64,000 nt of DNA from Syngnathus acus (taxonomy: Eukaryota; Chordata; Actinopteri; Syngnathiformes; Syngnathidae): assembly GCF_901709675.1 (NCBI RefSeq), contig NC_051093.1, positions 6,345,053 to 6,409,052 on the forward strand, given 5' to 3'. The notes under the pieces are model-generated. The model was given only the letters and a program-made list of their open reading frames with translations, was not told where the DNA came from and made no database searches. The translations under genes were made by a program, and so were the position numbers. This document shows positions 45,492 to 57,647 of the stretch, piece after piece (position 1 is the first letter of the stretch; each line of letters opens with the position of its first letter).

Positions 45492-48400
45492 CTAGCTGAT
45501 AATTCGGCTAATGGACTGCAAGGAAGGGAACTCGTCGTTCTCCCTCATGTGCAGCGTTTTGTGGGAGTTGAAATCCTTCAGGGCTAGCACCTGTCTACAC
45601 GTGGGGCACACCTGGCAGTCCAGCTCGGAGGCGGCGTTAACCTGTGCGCTAGGCGTCTGCCAGGCGTTTTTTTTGTTCTTATTTTTCCTTCCGCCTCCCC
45701 CCATCCCCGACTGTTTCTCCAGAGCCTTGCAGTCTCCGTGCGCCGACAGGAGCTCCTGCTGCTTGACTGTGTCTGGCAGGAGCACCAGCAGCTCGTTGAA
45801 GATGCGGTTGAAATTGTCGCCCAGCAGGTCTTTGCAGCTGCGGTGATAATGGGTCGCTGATAGGACGCCCTGGAAACATTTGGAGAGTGTCAGGGGTGAT
45901 AGGAAAAAATATCAAGTCCAATTTGAATTACAGTGGAGACCGTCACAATTCATTCGGGGCAAACGGCTGCTCTTATTTGTAACCCGAGGTTGTTTATCAT
46001 TCACCTGTACGACTCGCGAGTGCTGGAGGGGCTCGCTGTCCTTTGCTTTTCTATACTCAATATACTAAAATCAGAAATCAAGCTTTTGCAAATACAGATC
46101 TACATCACTCAAGCTCACTAAAATGACAAAAAATATATGTATAACTTTAATGACGACATTTGACTTTTAAACATTTTAAGCTGTTATACAAGTGTAAATA
46201 GAAGTTTACCGCCATTAATAGTAATACAAAAATAATGAAATGTGTACTTACCCTTAAGTTTGATGACAATGAAGAAGCAAATATGAGGAAATGTCGATGG
46301 AGCGACTTTGCTTAAAAATGCTCATTTCATTCCACGTTTATTACGAATGTCGACCATCTTGCATTTAGCATGACAGAGCGCATACGCATTGTTTTCCCGC
46401 TTTGCAATGAGGTGGCAGTTCACAGTATTCCCCTTGGAATTTAGTATACTCCTTGAAATGTACTTAAATTGAACATGTACATCAATTGCACAATTAAAGC
46501 GTGTTCAACCAACATTTGCCACTGTCGGGCAGAAACCTCCCATGTTTTTCCCACACAGGTGTGTGTGTACAAAATATATTCATGCATTTTAGGTACCTGT
46601 CTGAATTGTGCAGAGTAGTTCTTGAACTGATTGAACTTGGACTCATCATCGTGCAGGTACATCCGAATGGACTGGATCAGCTCCTGGTTCCTTTGATGGA
46701 AGTCCTCCGGAACCAGGTAATCACTGTTGGATGATTTAGGGAGGCTGTCGAAGGGGAAATAAAACAGTAAGGCACCACTGAAAAAAAATAAAATAAAAGT
46801 ATGTGTTGATGTGCGGGGAGAAATTGTCCTTACGGGTTGCTTGCCAAAGGAGGGGTCTCCACCACATTACTGTTGAGGGGGATACCAGTGAAGCCTGGAG
46901 GCGGTTTAGTGGCCAAGAGTGCCAAGCCGGGTGGAGGTGGTGGCATTGAGGAGGATAAAGCTGGAGTTGATGACTTTGTTGGGAAGGAGGTCTTGAAGCC
47001 TGCGTGACATCGTGCTCATGTGTTACTAACAGCAACGATCTCACATTAAGGCTTTTTGAGCAGAGCCAAATGAAGCACGTTAAGTTAGAAAGCAGGCACT
47101 CAAAGATCAGGTCTTTTACCTGGAGGTGGCTTCTTAGTCTTGAGGGCCGGGAAGTCTTCCTCTTGTTCTACAAACGCATCTGTGCTAGGTTGCGGCGGTG
47201 CCGTGACCGACTCTGTACTAATGGCCGGTTTCTCGTTGAAGCCGTTAACCAATCGGCTCGCTGCTGTCAGCGCCGCAGCACCGGAGGGCTTGTTCCTCGT
47301 TTTTTCAGGAACGTTCTCCTTTTGAGCCGTCGTTTCCACCGAAAGAGTCTTTACGGGAGCACCCAGTGTCCCTGATGCTGAAGAGTTTGTAGGAGAGCTG
47401 GAGTTCTTTTGTTTTTTCTTTTTGCTGGTTTTAATGGTAGGGGGGTCACCGCTCTGGTTCGGAGCGGGGGGGCTGCTGGTGGCAGTTAAAGGTTTGCTGC
47501 CATTTCCTTTAACCGTAAGCAGAGACGATATGTCGAGCATGGTGGGCACCGAGCGGAACTGCTGCTGCGTCATTCCGCCGCTCTCGTCGTCTGAGGACGA
47601 AGGTGAGCGTAAGGGAGCGACTTTTAAGTTCTCCCCGACTTTCTTTTTTCTCCTTGACGATGACGAGCTTGAGGAGGTAAGGAGTTGGGGGCCGTGGGAT
47701 GCTGAGGAGAGTGGAGGGGGAAGCCTAGAAGACGGCGGGGGCTGAGCCTTGGGCGGGGCTGGTGCAGTGTGAGTGGACCAGGCAGAGTTCTTGCCCGTTG
47801 CAGATTTTCGGGGCTGGATTTTGGACACCAGAGCAGGGAAGTCCTCCTCTTGAAAAGAAGATGACTTTTTGGGTTGGGCAGGATAGGATGGTGTCAAGGG
47901 GGCTGCGACATTAACTACTGACAGGCTGGGGAAGTCATCTTCCTTCAGAGTCCTGGGACCCGTGGGAACCACCGGTGAAGAGGATTTCACACTGCGCACA
48001 CACACAACACAAAGATATTTGAACCCATTGCAAGTTGCGTGGGTGGTGTTTGTGTCATGTTGTGTTTTATTACATGGCAGGAGGTGCGGCAGCACCCAAC
48101 GCTGGAAAGTCATCTTCCTCCTCCATGGGATTCAAACTCCTCATTGTCCTTACTGCAAAAAGGTGACAACAAAAGCATTACAGCTACTGCTAGTAAATCT
48201 AAAGTAAATTGTATAAATAAAGCAGATTTATGTTGTTGACCTGGAGGTTTACTTGTTGGTTTGGTTGGTCCAGTCAGCGCTTCTGATTCAGTTCTCTCTG
48301 TCCTCTCTTCCCTATAATATTTGGGAGCGCTCCTCTCCAGCGCGGCCATTCGAGCCTCTTGTCGACGTAAGGCCATTGACGCCCGCATAGCAGCCGCCAC

Positions 48401-50522
48401 CTCTCTGTCCTCTTCCTCGCTACACAGAATGTAACAAAACAATCCCGTGAATGGCTGGAATGCAGCTTAACAGCAACAGACAAAACTTGCCGCATGGGTT
48501 TTATCACTCCACAGTGAGAAGATCCACTTTTGTGTACTGTAAACACCTCACGTCTATTAAGACTCACCGAGAGTACCGCCAGCTCTTCTGTCCCATCTGA
48601 GGTCTTCCCCTTGCTCCTCGTTGATGACGGGCCTCCTCATAATCCTCCCCTGTCACCATGCCTGATAGACACAAACGCTTCCATTGAACTTCAACAGATC
48701 CGTTGCGTCGCAATAATGCGTGGGTCGAACCTTCATTTCTCCTCTGTTGTCTCGGAGCCAAGTTGAACTGCAGGTCGATGTGGCGGTTTTGGCGGGCCTC
48801 GGCGCGGCTCTTGCTGTGCGCCGAAGCCTTGTGCGCCTTGTAGTCGATCTCGGTGCGGAATGCGTGGGTGAACTGCTCGGTGGCACATACGCCCTCCTCA
48901 CACAGATAGTGACTTTCTCTGAAGTGCTCACTTAAGTACTGGTAATCACTGCAAACGCAACAGTTTGGACGACACAGTTATAACACAACAAAAAAAAAAC
49001 ATGTTTTCACACATCACGGCAAGGTGGCCTGTGCGCTGTCACACCTATAATATTCCTGAGAGCCGTCAGCGTCACAAAAGTGGCAGAAGTAGTGATCCTT
49101 CCGCAAGTGTTTGAGCAGCTCGTCGTTGTCGAGGTAGCGGTCGTCGCAGAATTTACAGAGGGGGTGTCCCCTGTGACTGGTGTCATCTGGATCTCCGTGC
49201 GCTCGATGGCGAGCGAGTTCTTTGCGGTTGTACCACTTCCGCTCATGGGAAAAGATCTGGGGGTGGAAGTTAAGAATTGAATCATAACGGAGATTATGTA
49301 TAAAATACTATAGACTGTAATACTTTAGAGCCAAAACAATACATACTAAAACCCTTCAATACCTAAAACAGTGACCAAAATTATGTCAGCACCTTCTCAC
49401 AATCAGTAAGGGTAACGATACCTTCAAATGTTTTGTGCAGAGTTTACAACAAAAGAGCTCATGCTGCTTCCTCATGTGTTGCTCCAGCTCCACAAACTTT
49501 GAGAAGATCTTAGCTTCGGCACAACAGGGACATTGTGCCAACAGTAGGTGCCTGAGGAAACAAATACAGGAATTAACCACAACATAAAATGATTATCTGA
49601 TGGAAAAAATTATGCAACCAATTCACGACACAAAACTGACCGGTACTGAGCATAGATCTTCTCATCACCAAAATAGATGTCATGCTTCTTGTCACAAGGG
49701 AACTGCTGATGGGGCAGAGAAGAAAAGGCCTCCGGAGACTTTACAAACACCACCTGAGAACAACATTGAGGTAAACATATTTAACATCCATTCACTCCAT
49801 GGACAATTCTAAGAGGTTCCTAAACATTGCACAAACAGACATTGTGGAGCAAGTTCAAAATCAAGAAAAGCACCTTTAATATCGTTAATTGAGACTACAC
49901 AGCTACCTCGAAGTATGTGCAATATGTAGTGTTGGATTGATTCTAAGTAAATTATGATTTTGGTATAGCATTGTTCAGCAGTGTAGCTGGTTGACCAGAG
50001 GGAGAGACGAATGGAAGATTATCCATTACCGCGCATAAATCAGACATATATGTTTGGTTATAATACGAGCTCTACTTCTTAATACAATAAAGATGTAAAA
50101 GCGGAGATTGGATTGTCATTTAAGTCGGGCTACCACAAAAGAAGCTAGTGCGACTGGTGGCTAGCTAGCAAGCTTGTGACAACGTATTTCGTGTATTAGT
50201 CTTCCGCCGTTTTCAATACATTCCCAGTGTATTTTTTGTCGCTATTTTTAAACAGAAGTTTTTACTACATTTTCACTGGGAGAATACCGCGGCCTAGCTA
50301 GCATGGCTAAGCGTCGTCCTCGAGCCACAGTAATGTCGATATCCGCACCTTGTCGAGCTCTTCCCGGCAGACGGCGCAGTACTTCTGCTCGCAGAGCACC
50401 CTCATTTTGGTGGAGCAGCGATAACACACCGGGTGGTCGCATTTTCCGAAGGCGAAGATGTCGCTATCTTGACAGCACAAAACACAGTGCTTCTCCGTTT
50501 CCTTAGAAATTGTTGAATCCAT
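45492..50522 (-). CDS. ZNF598: ZNF598, ribosome-collision sensor E3 ubiquitin ligase
   Basis: E3 ligase (yeast Hel2 homologue) that ubiquitinates eS10/uS10 on collided ribosomes and, with GIGYF2-4EHP, represses faulty mRNAs. Exon 1 (50349-50522) encodes the RING: CVLC...CDHPVCYRCSTKM...CAVC. Further exons lie near 49640-49750, 49421-49552 and 49045-49258 (C2H2 fingers; HPLCKFCDDRYLDNDELLKHLRKDH), 48722-48955, 48567-48662, 48240-48420, 48075-48150, 47118-47999, 46833-46990, 46594-46744 and 45492-45869. The C-terminal finger CPTCRQVL-H-H and the end EFPSLQSISRIIS are conserved. Five E/D-rich FP[AS]L motifs and three PPPG[LF]-type GYF-binding motifs are visible. Most internal exon edges are approximate. 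Confidence 0.97.
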
Positions 50523-51185
50523 GATCGAGTAAAAAAAAAAGAGAAAATGCCTAATGGGTCCAGCCGCTGACACTGTCGTGCTTACGTAATTGCGAGTCTA
50601 AAATGACGTGGAACGTAACGCTTTACCTATGATCTGTATGTCATGTGGATTAACTGCTCACAGCTCAAAGTAGTGGTGCTTCGCGCTATCATATTGTATG
50701 TAGATCTACGCACGATATTCCACGTGGGAGACAACATGCGGCGAGCGCCTTCATCCGGGTTTGAGTAATGCTTTTATACAACTGGTCAAACAAATATGAC
50801 GTAACGTCTTTGTAATTTAAATGAATTTTGATTCGATTAAATTTCCATGGAAAACAAAATGGCTGACGTTACTGAAATGATAACCAATTATTTAAAATAA
50901 AATGTAGATTTTAAAAAGGTTGAAATAACATTCGCATGATATAGTGGCTTGGGTTTTATGTACTCAATTGCAAAGACTAAGTAACTTCTTTCATCTGGAA
51001 CGGCTTCAAAAAAAGTAAAAAAACAAAAAGATTCAGTGAGAGAGTGTATCTTTACTGATCTAATTTGAAAATTAATGAAGGGCTTCTGACCAACATAATG
51101 TCCGGTCATGCGATCTATGACACAGGGTTACAATGGTGTATTGTTGCACAAGTACTATGTTGGTGAGACAGTCCAATGCATTTTG
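50523..51185. other. ZNF598 promoter side and SLC25A17 3' flank
   Basis: Between the ZNF598 start and the SLC25A17 stop, both genes on the minus strand. No additional gene is seen. The ZNF598 promoter should be in the first 200-300 bases (TATA-less, moderate CG content). Confidence 0.5.
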
Positions 51186-54100
51186 CTATCGAGCGTTTCT
51201 TTGGTGGTTCCTCAATCCCATGACTCTGAAAGTACAGCTGGCAATCTTCTCATAGAGAAGGAACATGAGGGCCGCAGTCAGCACCGTCTGCATCAACTTG
51301 GCCTCCAGGCCTTTAAAAAGACCCAACATGCCAAATTTCCTAGGGAAGGAGAAATCAAATTACCGTTTTTTTCCATGTATAACGCACCCCCATGTATAAT
51401 GCGCACCCTAAAAATGGCATGTTGATGCTGGAAAAAACCCTGTACCCATGTATAATGCGCACCCAAATTTTGACTCCTACTTAAGTCCGTAAACGTAAAA
51501 TTATTTCAGAAAAAAGATCATCTTTGGGAACAACCGGATGTTATTCTGGCGGTCAGTATCACTGCGCATGCGCTAGCAAACTCGATAGCGAAGAAATGTT
51601 TTGGATTTGTGTAGGGTACATTGTGACAGCAAACGAGCAGGTGATCGAGCAAGCGTCTGATACGAGAGCATTGTGTTCGTATGGAGCGTGTTTGAAGTGA
51701 ACAGCAGAGAAGAAAGCGCATCTGTAATGGCGGCCTCCGTATGATAGCCGGATAAAAAATGGTACCCATGTATAATGCGCACCCCAGATTTTAGGACAAT
51801 AAATTAGTTAAATTTTGCGCATTATACATGGGAAAAACGGTAAATACATCTACTGTAAAACGGGTCTTACTAGTAAAACTAGTTTTTTCTCATTTTCCTG
51901 CACACACCAAACTGCTGATGCAGGCATGATGACACAAGTGACAAGACTAATGTCGCGTGGTCCTAAAAACACATACTGTTTTCTATAATGAGCCATTTTT
52001 AGATTCACCTCACTCTGTTGACAAGCAAACACTTGATTGTCATGAGACTGGACAGCCGCGTGGACTTGATCGTTGACTTGTTGAACTGACCGAACTGTGG
52101 AGATTAAAAATAAATCAACAGGAATTTGGGTGGATATATTAGTGTGTGGAAAAATCAGGGAGTCGTGCAGAACACCTACCCTAAGAATCGACTGAACAGT
52201 TTGCAGTGGGTAAGTCAGAGTGGTGGCAACAGCTTTGGCCACTGCCCCAATCATGAAAACTTCAATAGATGGGAGCTGAAGGGAAAAAGAAAAAATGTAT
52301 GCAAAAGTTGAATTCGGAAAACAGACGTGTGCATATTTGTGCAACTAAATTATCTAGCTATTTTGAATTGCCTGCTCATATAAAGTTCTAATTGGATTAT
52401 ATTGGCCACATTGGTGGTGGAAAAACTTTTATGATTTCTCTTGGTCTCGAACAGGGACGTTTTTACCAACTGTATAACTTGCATGACTTAAGTGTAAAGT
52501 TGATTATGCAAATTTGCATGGAGCCAAACACTTCCCTTTTTTTTTTTTTTTTTTTTTTCTCACTCTTAGTTTGTGCTTTGATCATATGCTGCGACTGAGC
52601 TCAAAGACTAAAAGGGCTTTCCACACTCTTGTTTTGATCAGACGCAATCCCGACATTCCCCTTGACATTTGCTTGATCCTCAAAAGAATCATGTGAGAGG
52701 AATTAGCAAGGCTCATTTGGTGCATCCTCACAATGAAGTCTGCTTGTGATTTCACTTATTTCATAGCAATGCTTTTATGCAGCATTTGTTATTGCGCGTG
52801 AAAAGATTGTTAAAAAAATGGTGAGGCGGGAAATTGTGTTGGAGTGAACCTTGTTCCTCACCTCTCTGGGTACTCCTTTCTTCAATTGCCTCTTCAGACC
52901 TTCATAAATCATAAACTGGATGGCAGGGTTGAGGACCAGCAGTAGGGAGGGAAAGGTGCCGTTCCATAGTGCCCCAACGCCCTCGTCACGGGTAATCTGC
53001 ACGAATGCATCTGCCAAAAACATTTCAAATTAATCCCAGCCAGAGAATTAAGAATAAATAGCAATACATGACATCACCGGATTTAGTTTACCTAAAATAC
53101 CACGGTAGTAAGTGGGATGAATATCTGTGTTGTGAAACTTGGAGCCCTGAAGCTTCAGTCGCGTGTTGACGACCCACAGTGGAGTGGTTACTAGCACATT
53201 TACAACACCTGGGGGAGACAAAGAAGATATGGTTTTTCAAGTTGCTTTGATGGAGGCAAGACAGAGGCAAAATGTATGCACACAGAAGAAAATACCCAAT
53301 TTGAGCCAACTACCTGCAGCTATTCCGACCAGTAAGTCAGTGTGAGGTGCTGACTGATGTCTCTTCAGCCAACTGGCCTTCAGGCTGTGGAAGCAGTAGA
53401 AGTAGACAAAATTGGAGCAGCAGAGGCTGCAGATGACTGGGAACCAACCTCTGTATGGAGCTCGTCTGCAGAAAGGGGCACAAAATGCACAATTATTTTA
53501 TTTATACTTTCAAAAACTGCAAACTTTCAATGGCTTAAAAATAATCCAGATGTTTTGGTAAATGAAAGTGCATGTGCCCTGCAATTGACCCATACCCAGT
53601 TGATGGCTTGTTATAAAGTTCCATAGATACTCACAATCCTTCCTCCTTGATTATTTCTGCTAGAATTGCTAGAGTTGACGCAGCTTTCCTCTTCTCATCC
53701 ACTTCAACACACACATTGAATAAAAACTTTATATACAAACGGCATTCAATAAATAGATACATATATATAGATGCAATTAAGACGTTCGTACCTTGAAGTC
53801 TCAGTCTGGCAGTATCCAGAGGGAAGAATACTGTCATGGCTGTCACACTTCCCTAAAACAAGTTACGATTATTCATGGAATGAAAGCATCACAAATTGAA
53901 AGAGTTGTATACATAACCATTTTAAAATCTATAAAATAAACGTCATTCGTGAATGTTTTAAGAGGCACGAGTAAGCAAATATGTCATTGTCAGTAGCAAA
54001 ATTAAATCATAATTTAAGCGACTAAACTTTGCGTAATTTTTCTAGTAATCCGTTCTAAATGCAGACGAAAGTTTTATGTGTAAGCTGTATTAATAGAAGC

Positions 54101-54216
54101 AATACTACAACGTTAGTACAGTAATTAGCTAACAATGATAACTAAACAAGCTAACTCACCATCGCTCCGGACACAGCATGCACCAAACCCTCATACGACA
54201 AAACCTCAAAACTCAT
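51186..54216 (-). CDS. SLC25A17: SLC25A17 / PMP34, peroxisomal cofactor carrier
   Basis: Mitochondrial-carrier-family protein of the peroxisomal membrane that exchanges CoA, FAD, NAD and adenine nucleotides. Exon 1 (54160-54216) reads [19 protein letters not shown]. Then [20 protein letters not shown] (about 53795-53854), [10 protein letters not shown] (53637-53702), [18 protein letters not shown] (about 53330-53466), [20 protein letters not shown] (53091-53213), [16 protein letters not shown] (52862-53015), [21 protein letters not shown] (52180-52276), 52013-52095 and the last exon 51186-51341 ([18 protein letters not shown]). Three carrier signatures are seen: PLDTARL, PLWVVNT, PLQTVQS. Length and order match the human protein (307 aa). 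The last intron hosts a MITE at 51361-51842. Confidence 0.96.
51361..51842. mobile_element. Palindromic TA-flanked MITE in SLC25A17 last intron
   Basis: The element begins TA-CCGTTTTTTTCCATGTATAA and ends TTATACATGGGAAAAACGG-TA, giving about 20-base inverted termini and a TA target duplication. Internally CATGTATAATGCGCACCC recurs several times (51391-51408, 51448-51462, 51767-51783). About 480 bp, no transposase frame. The TA duplication suggests a Tc1/mariner-type mobiliser (inference). Confidence 0.8.
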
Positions 54217-54722
54217 ATTGATCAAATTATGAAACAATTTCTCCACAATAGGAAGAAGGTTAACGCCTTAATCTGATTTCCCCCCCTAAATCTGAAATTT
54301 TTGCATTTGCAGTTTACAGATCCACCGCTTCCTGCATCTTACGTTCACTTGTCAGTACAGGTGCATTGTGGGTAATGTAGTTGGTAGCGACTGGAAATTC
54401 TCGCAAGAAAGTTTCATGAAAATGTGTTTTTATTTACACATTAAAATAAATATTTACAGTGTGGTTGACAATTACATTATTTAATTAAATCATGTCTTAC
54501 TTGGATATGATAAAAATATTCGGTGAACATACAATATATACAAAAAGACATACTTGGCCTATGTACGTATATTATGAGCAAGGCAATACGTTCTCTTTTA
54601 TAATCATGCTTAGAAACCTTGTCTTGTATCTTTAGGGAATTTGTATTGGGTGTGGAAAATACATGCTTGACTGGTTTCCCAAATGAACTGGAATAAATAA
54701 AATCAATGCATAATTAACCAGA
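54217..54722. other. Interval between SLC25A17 start and RPUSD1 stop
   Basis: About 500 bp holding the SLC25A17 promoter/5' UTR and the RPUSD1 3' UTR. A minus-strand AATAAA (TTTATT at about 54430-54436) may end RPUSD1. No other gene is seen. Confidence 0.45.
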
Positions 54723-55974
54723 CTATGAGTCTCCATCCCATTCTCGAAGCCACTCCTCACACTGTCGCCTCTGCTCATCACTCTCCACTTTACTGTTTTT
54801 TTTCAACCGCTTCTCTTCTTTCTTTCTCACTCGTTCCCTCTCCATCACCTTCACTTGTCTCTGCTCCTCCATCCTTTGCTCCAGCAGGGCGTCGACGGTG
54901 TCTTTTAGGGGTCGTAAAGAGCGCTGCGGGATCCATTTTGGGTCCACCGAGGGCAGGAAGGGGTCCCCTGCGTAAACGAGTAAGGGTCCGGGGTCCAGGG
55001 GGATGTGTAGGAGGTGGGCGTGAAGCATCATGCGGAAGGGGCCGTTGTCGGCTCCTGAACTGTAGGTGAAGTCCCCGACGATGGGGTGGCCTATTGCACT
55101 GCAGTGGACCCTTAACTGGTGGGTTCGGCCTGGGACACACATATGTATCATTTCTAATGCACCATTTGCTGGTCCATTACAAACTTCACTGTATGTTACC
55201 TGTTAAAGGCTGCAACAGCACCTTGGTGACAGGTTCACCATCATACAAGCCGTACTCCAACACTGTCAGCGCAGTCTGGCATGGTTTGGAATTCTCACAA
55301 CCTGATAAGAGGAAGACAAGAGGATAGATGCAAAAAACAATTCAAACAATTTTATTGTATGAGAGAAAATGTCATTTTTGCATCCTACCATCTGTTCCCT
55401 CAATACACATCATATGTGTTTTTCCCTCTGAAGTATTCTTGCCAATGGAGAAATTAAGGGTTTGTATCTCTTCTTCCACCAATCCACGGACCTACAAACA
55501 AGTAAAAACATATGTATTGGCATCCATTTTACAAGATTGTGTGTTTCACTGCATACATACCAGGGCAAGGTAGGCCTTGGTGACAGTCCGCTCCTTGAAA
55601 CAGCGATACGCCTGGCCAGCTGCAGCCTTATTGAGTGCCACACATAAGGCGCCGCTTGTCGAGAAATCCAACTGATGACAGAACCTGGTATGGTGAGAGG
55701 GAGCAGATATTATTCATAAGCAACCATTCATTTGCAATCTGGCATTTAAGGTCACCAATAATGAGGCTGCTGCAACATTAGTAATAATTCACCTGAATCC
55801 ATAGTACGTGTTGGGGTCTGCCAATTGAGGGAAGCGGTAGCGAAGTTGAGCCTGCACCGTGTTTTTTTCATACCACATCTTGCTGTCTATGCGGATGTCC
55901 CAGTGCTTGTCCACCACGATGTAATCATCACTCTGAAAGAGCACGCGAAGTCTTTCCACGTTGGCCGGCTCCAT
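54723..55974 (-). CDS. RPUSD1: RPUSD1, RluA-type pseudouridine synthase domain protein
   Basis: Member of the RsuA/RluA pseudouridine synthase family, which isomerises uridine in RNA; the exact RNA target of RPUSD1 is not settled. Five exons: about 55793-55974, 55562-55684, 55389-55493, 55201-55301 and 54723-55132. The catalytic motif HQLDFSTSGALC, with the family Asp, begins exon 2. The second conserved block GRTHQLRVHCSAIGHPIVGD begins the last exon. The N-terminus MEPANVERLRVLFQSDDYIVVDKHWD aligns with human MEPGSVENL. The fish C-terminal tail is Lys/Glu/Arg-rich (ERERVRKKEEKRLKKN) instead of the Pro-rich human tail, but ends similarly (WLREWDGDS). About 315 residues. Confidence 0.96.
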
Positions 55975-57298
55975 TAGACGTCACAAAATACACCTTACAA
56001 ACACATTAGAATATTTATTTATGCCACACCATCGAGAGCTTCTAGGTTCGCATCTCAGCTAAAGAATCCTACTCAAACATAATAGCAAGTATGATCTAAC
56101 ACCATCATTTGGTAAACTAACAGAGATTATTTTTAGCAGATTTAACTCCACGTGGTTATTCATCCAGGACACATACAAATCATATTTTTCATACATACCA
56201 AATTTCAAAACTTCAAGTCATGTTGTTGTGATAGTGGTGACAAAGGTTGTGCTTCCGTTTGTGGCTAACGCTAATTAACGATGTCAAGCAGTGGGGCGCC
56301 ATCTACCGGACTGGCGACTAAATGCAACATCATATTGAAAATGTAAAAAAAAAACAAAGAAAACAGCGTTTTAATTGGTGATGTCAATTCTAATCTTAAT
56401 TTTATCAATACATACACATATCGTGATTATTGTGATATTTTGTTTATCATGTTATTAAAAACAAGACATTAGCTTCAATTTAAATTCTTCAATCACCCAT
56501 GGTGAATATGAAACATTCCCTGGTTTCGGTTTCAAGGGCATTGCGTTTATTGAATGTACTTAATCTGTCTGTGTGGTGTCAGTAAATAGTCTTCCTTGTC
56601 AGGCATCAATTGATTACCACCTCCATAATCCCTCACCTCAAACTCACCTCTGACAGTGGTAAACAGCTCAGATGAAACTCCTGATGTGGCACCGGTTAGC
56701 ACAAATAATAATATCAAATATAAATAATATAATTATAATGCACCGTTAATAAAATGCTCACCCAGTTTGTGATTTAATGTCAATATTACAATTTTTAGGA
56801 ACATATTGTTCTGATTCTTCCAGAGGATAATCTACTCCCGCTGTATGACAGTTAACACTCGGGAATTATTTCACAATTGGCACTTCATAATCCAAACTGC
56901 GTGTCTATGTTGCATAAGACCTCGGAGGAAATTAATACAATAACCTGGGCACACACATGCAGACTCATGCACGTGACACGAGAGGCAAATCGCAGCACAA
57001 ATCTTTTTAGTGACACTGACAAAGAGGAGATCCTTGCTGATCTCCGTCAAATGCGTTTGAACGTTTTTCCATGGATTCCTGCTTTTGGAAAGATGCTAAC
57101 AAGATTTTTCTTCTCATTTTCTGCTGGATTTCACTGACTTCCATCTGGCTCACTTTGACTTGGATTTGAAATCATTTGTTTTTGCATTTCAAGAAGAAGT
57201 CAGGATAAAAGTCATATTTTATCCATGTTGTCCTAACCGACCAGACGAGCAAACTGGATCTTCTGTGACATTACAAAGCCGACAACACCGAAAAACCT
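55975..57298. other. RPUSD1 promoter side and intergenic DNA
   Basis: No conserved exon was recognised. An 86-codon plus-strand frame at 56877-57137 has no recognisable similarity. A CTCF-like match lies at 56296-56309. Confidence 0.45.
56296..56309 (-). promoter_or_regulatory. CTCF-like motif upstream of RPUSD1
   Basis: The minus strand reads CCGGTAGATGGCGC, which fits the CTCF core at 13 of 14 positions (third base differs). It lies about 320 bp upstream of the RPUSD1 ATG. Motif evidence only. Confidence 0.4.
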
Positions 57299-57375
57299 GT
57301 GTGCCTTTGTCTGCCGTCTTGTTGTGGTAACATGCATAACAAGTCGTTCTTGCAGGCTCGCTGCGAGGAGCCTAT

Positions 57376-57544
57376 CATGACTTCAGACTGGGGCCTCCTG
57401 CTGCTGCTGGCTCTGCTGCTGCTGGCCTTGCTCTATGCGTTCCTTTATCTGCCCGCCGTCGCCCACCGTGCCCTTCTGGAGCAGGCCATCCGCAGCAACA
57501 ACACCACATCGCCTGAAAAGGAGGACTGGCTCTCTGACGAGTAG
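57376..57544 (+). CDS. Putative 55-residue single-pass membrane microprotein
   Basis: ATG at 57377 gives a 55-codon frame starting MTSDWG, with a Leu/Ala-rich hydrophobic helix (residues 6-29: LLLLLALLLLALLYAFLYLP), then a short polar tail ending EKEDWLSDE. A convincing splice acceptor (TTCTTGCAG at about 57348-57356) lies just upstream, so the ATG may be near the start of a second exon with a non-coding first exon further left. A single transmembrane segment with an acidic tail is typical of vertebrate SMIM-type microproteins. I do not recognise the family. The first residue could instead be the upstream in-frame start at 57299. Chance Leu-rich ORF remains possible. Confidence 0.45.
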
Positions 57545-57647
57545 GATTTCATATTTGAACACTCTCCATGCATTCATTACCACAATCTGTTATTTTATCT
57601 TTAAATATTCTCTGAGACCTTGAGTGGATGTTTTGCTGTCATTCATT

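Noticed and set aside
54725-55140. Alternative frames over the RPUSD1 last exon (Pro/Arg-rich)
   Set aside because: GC-rich shadows of the clearly coding RPUSD1 frame.
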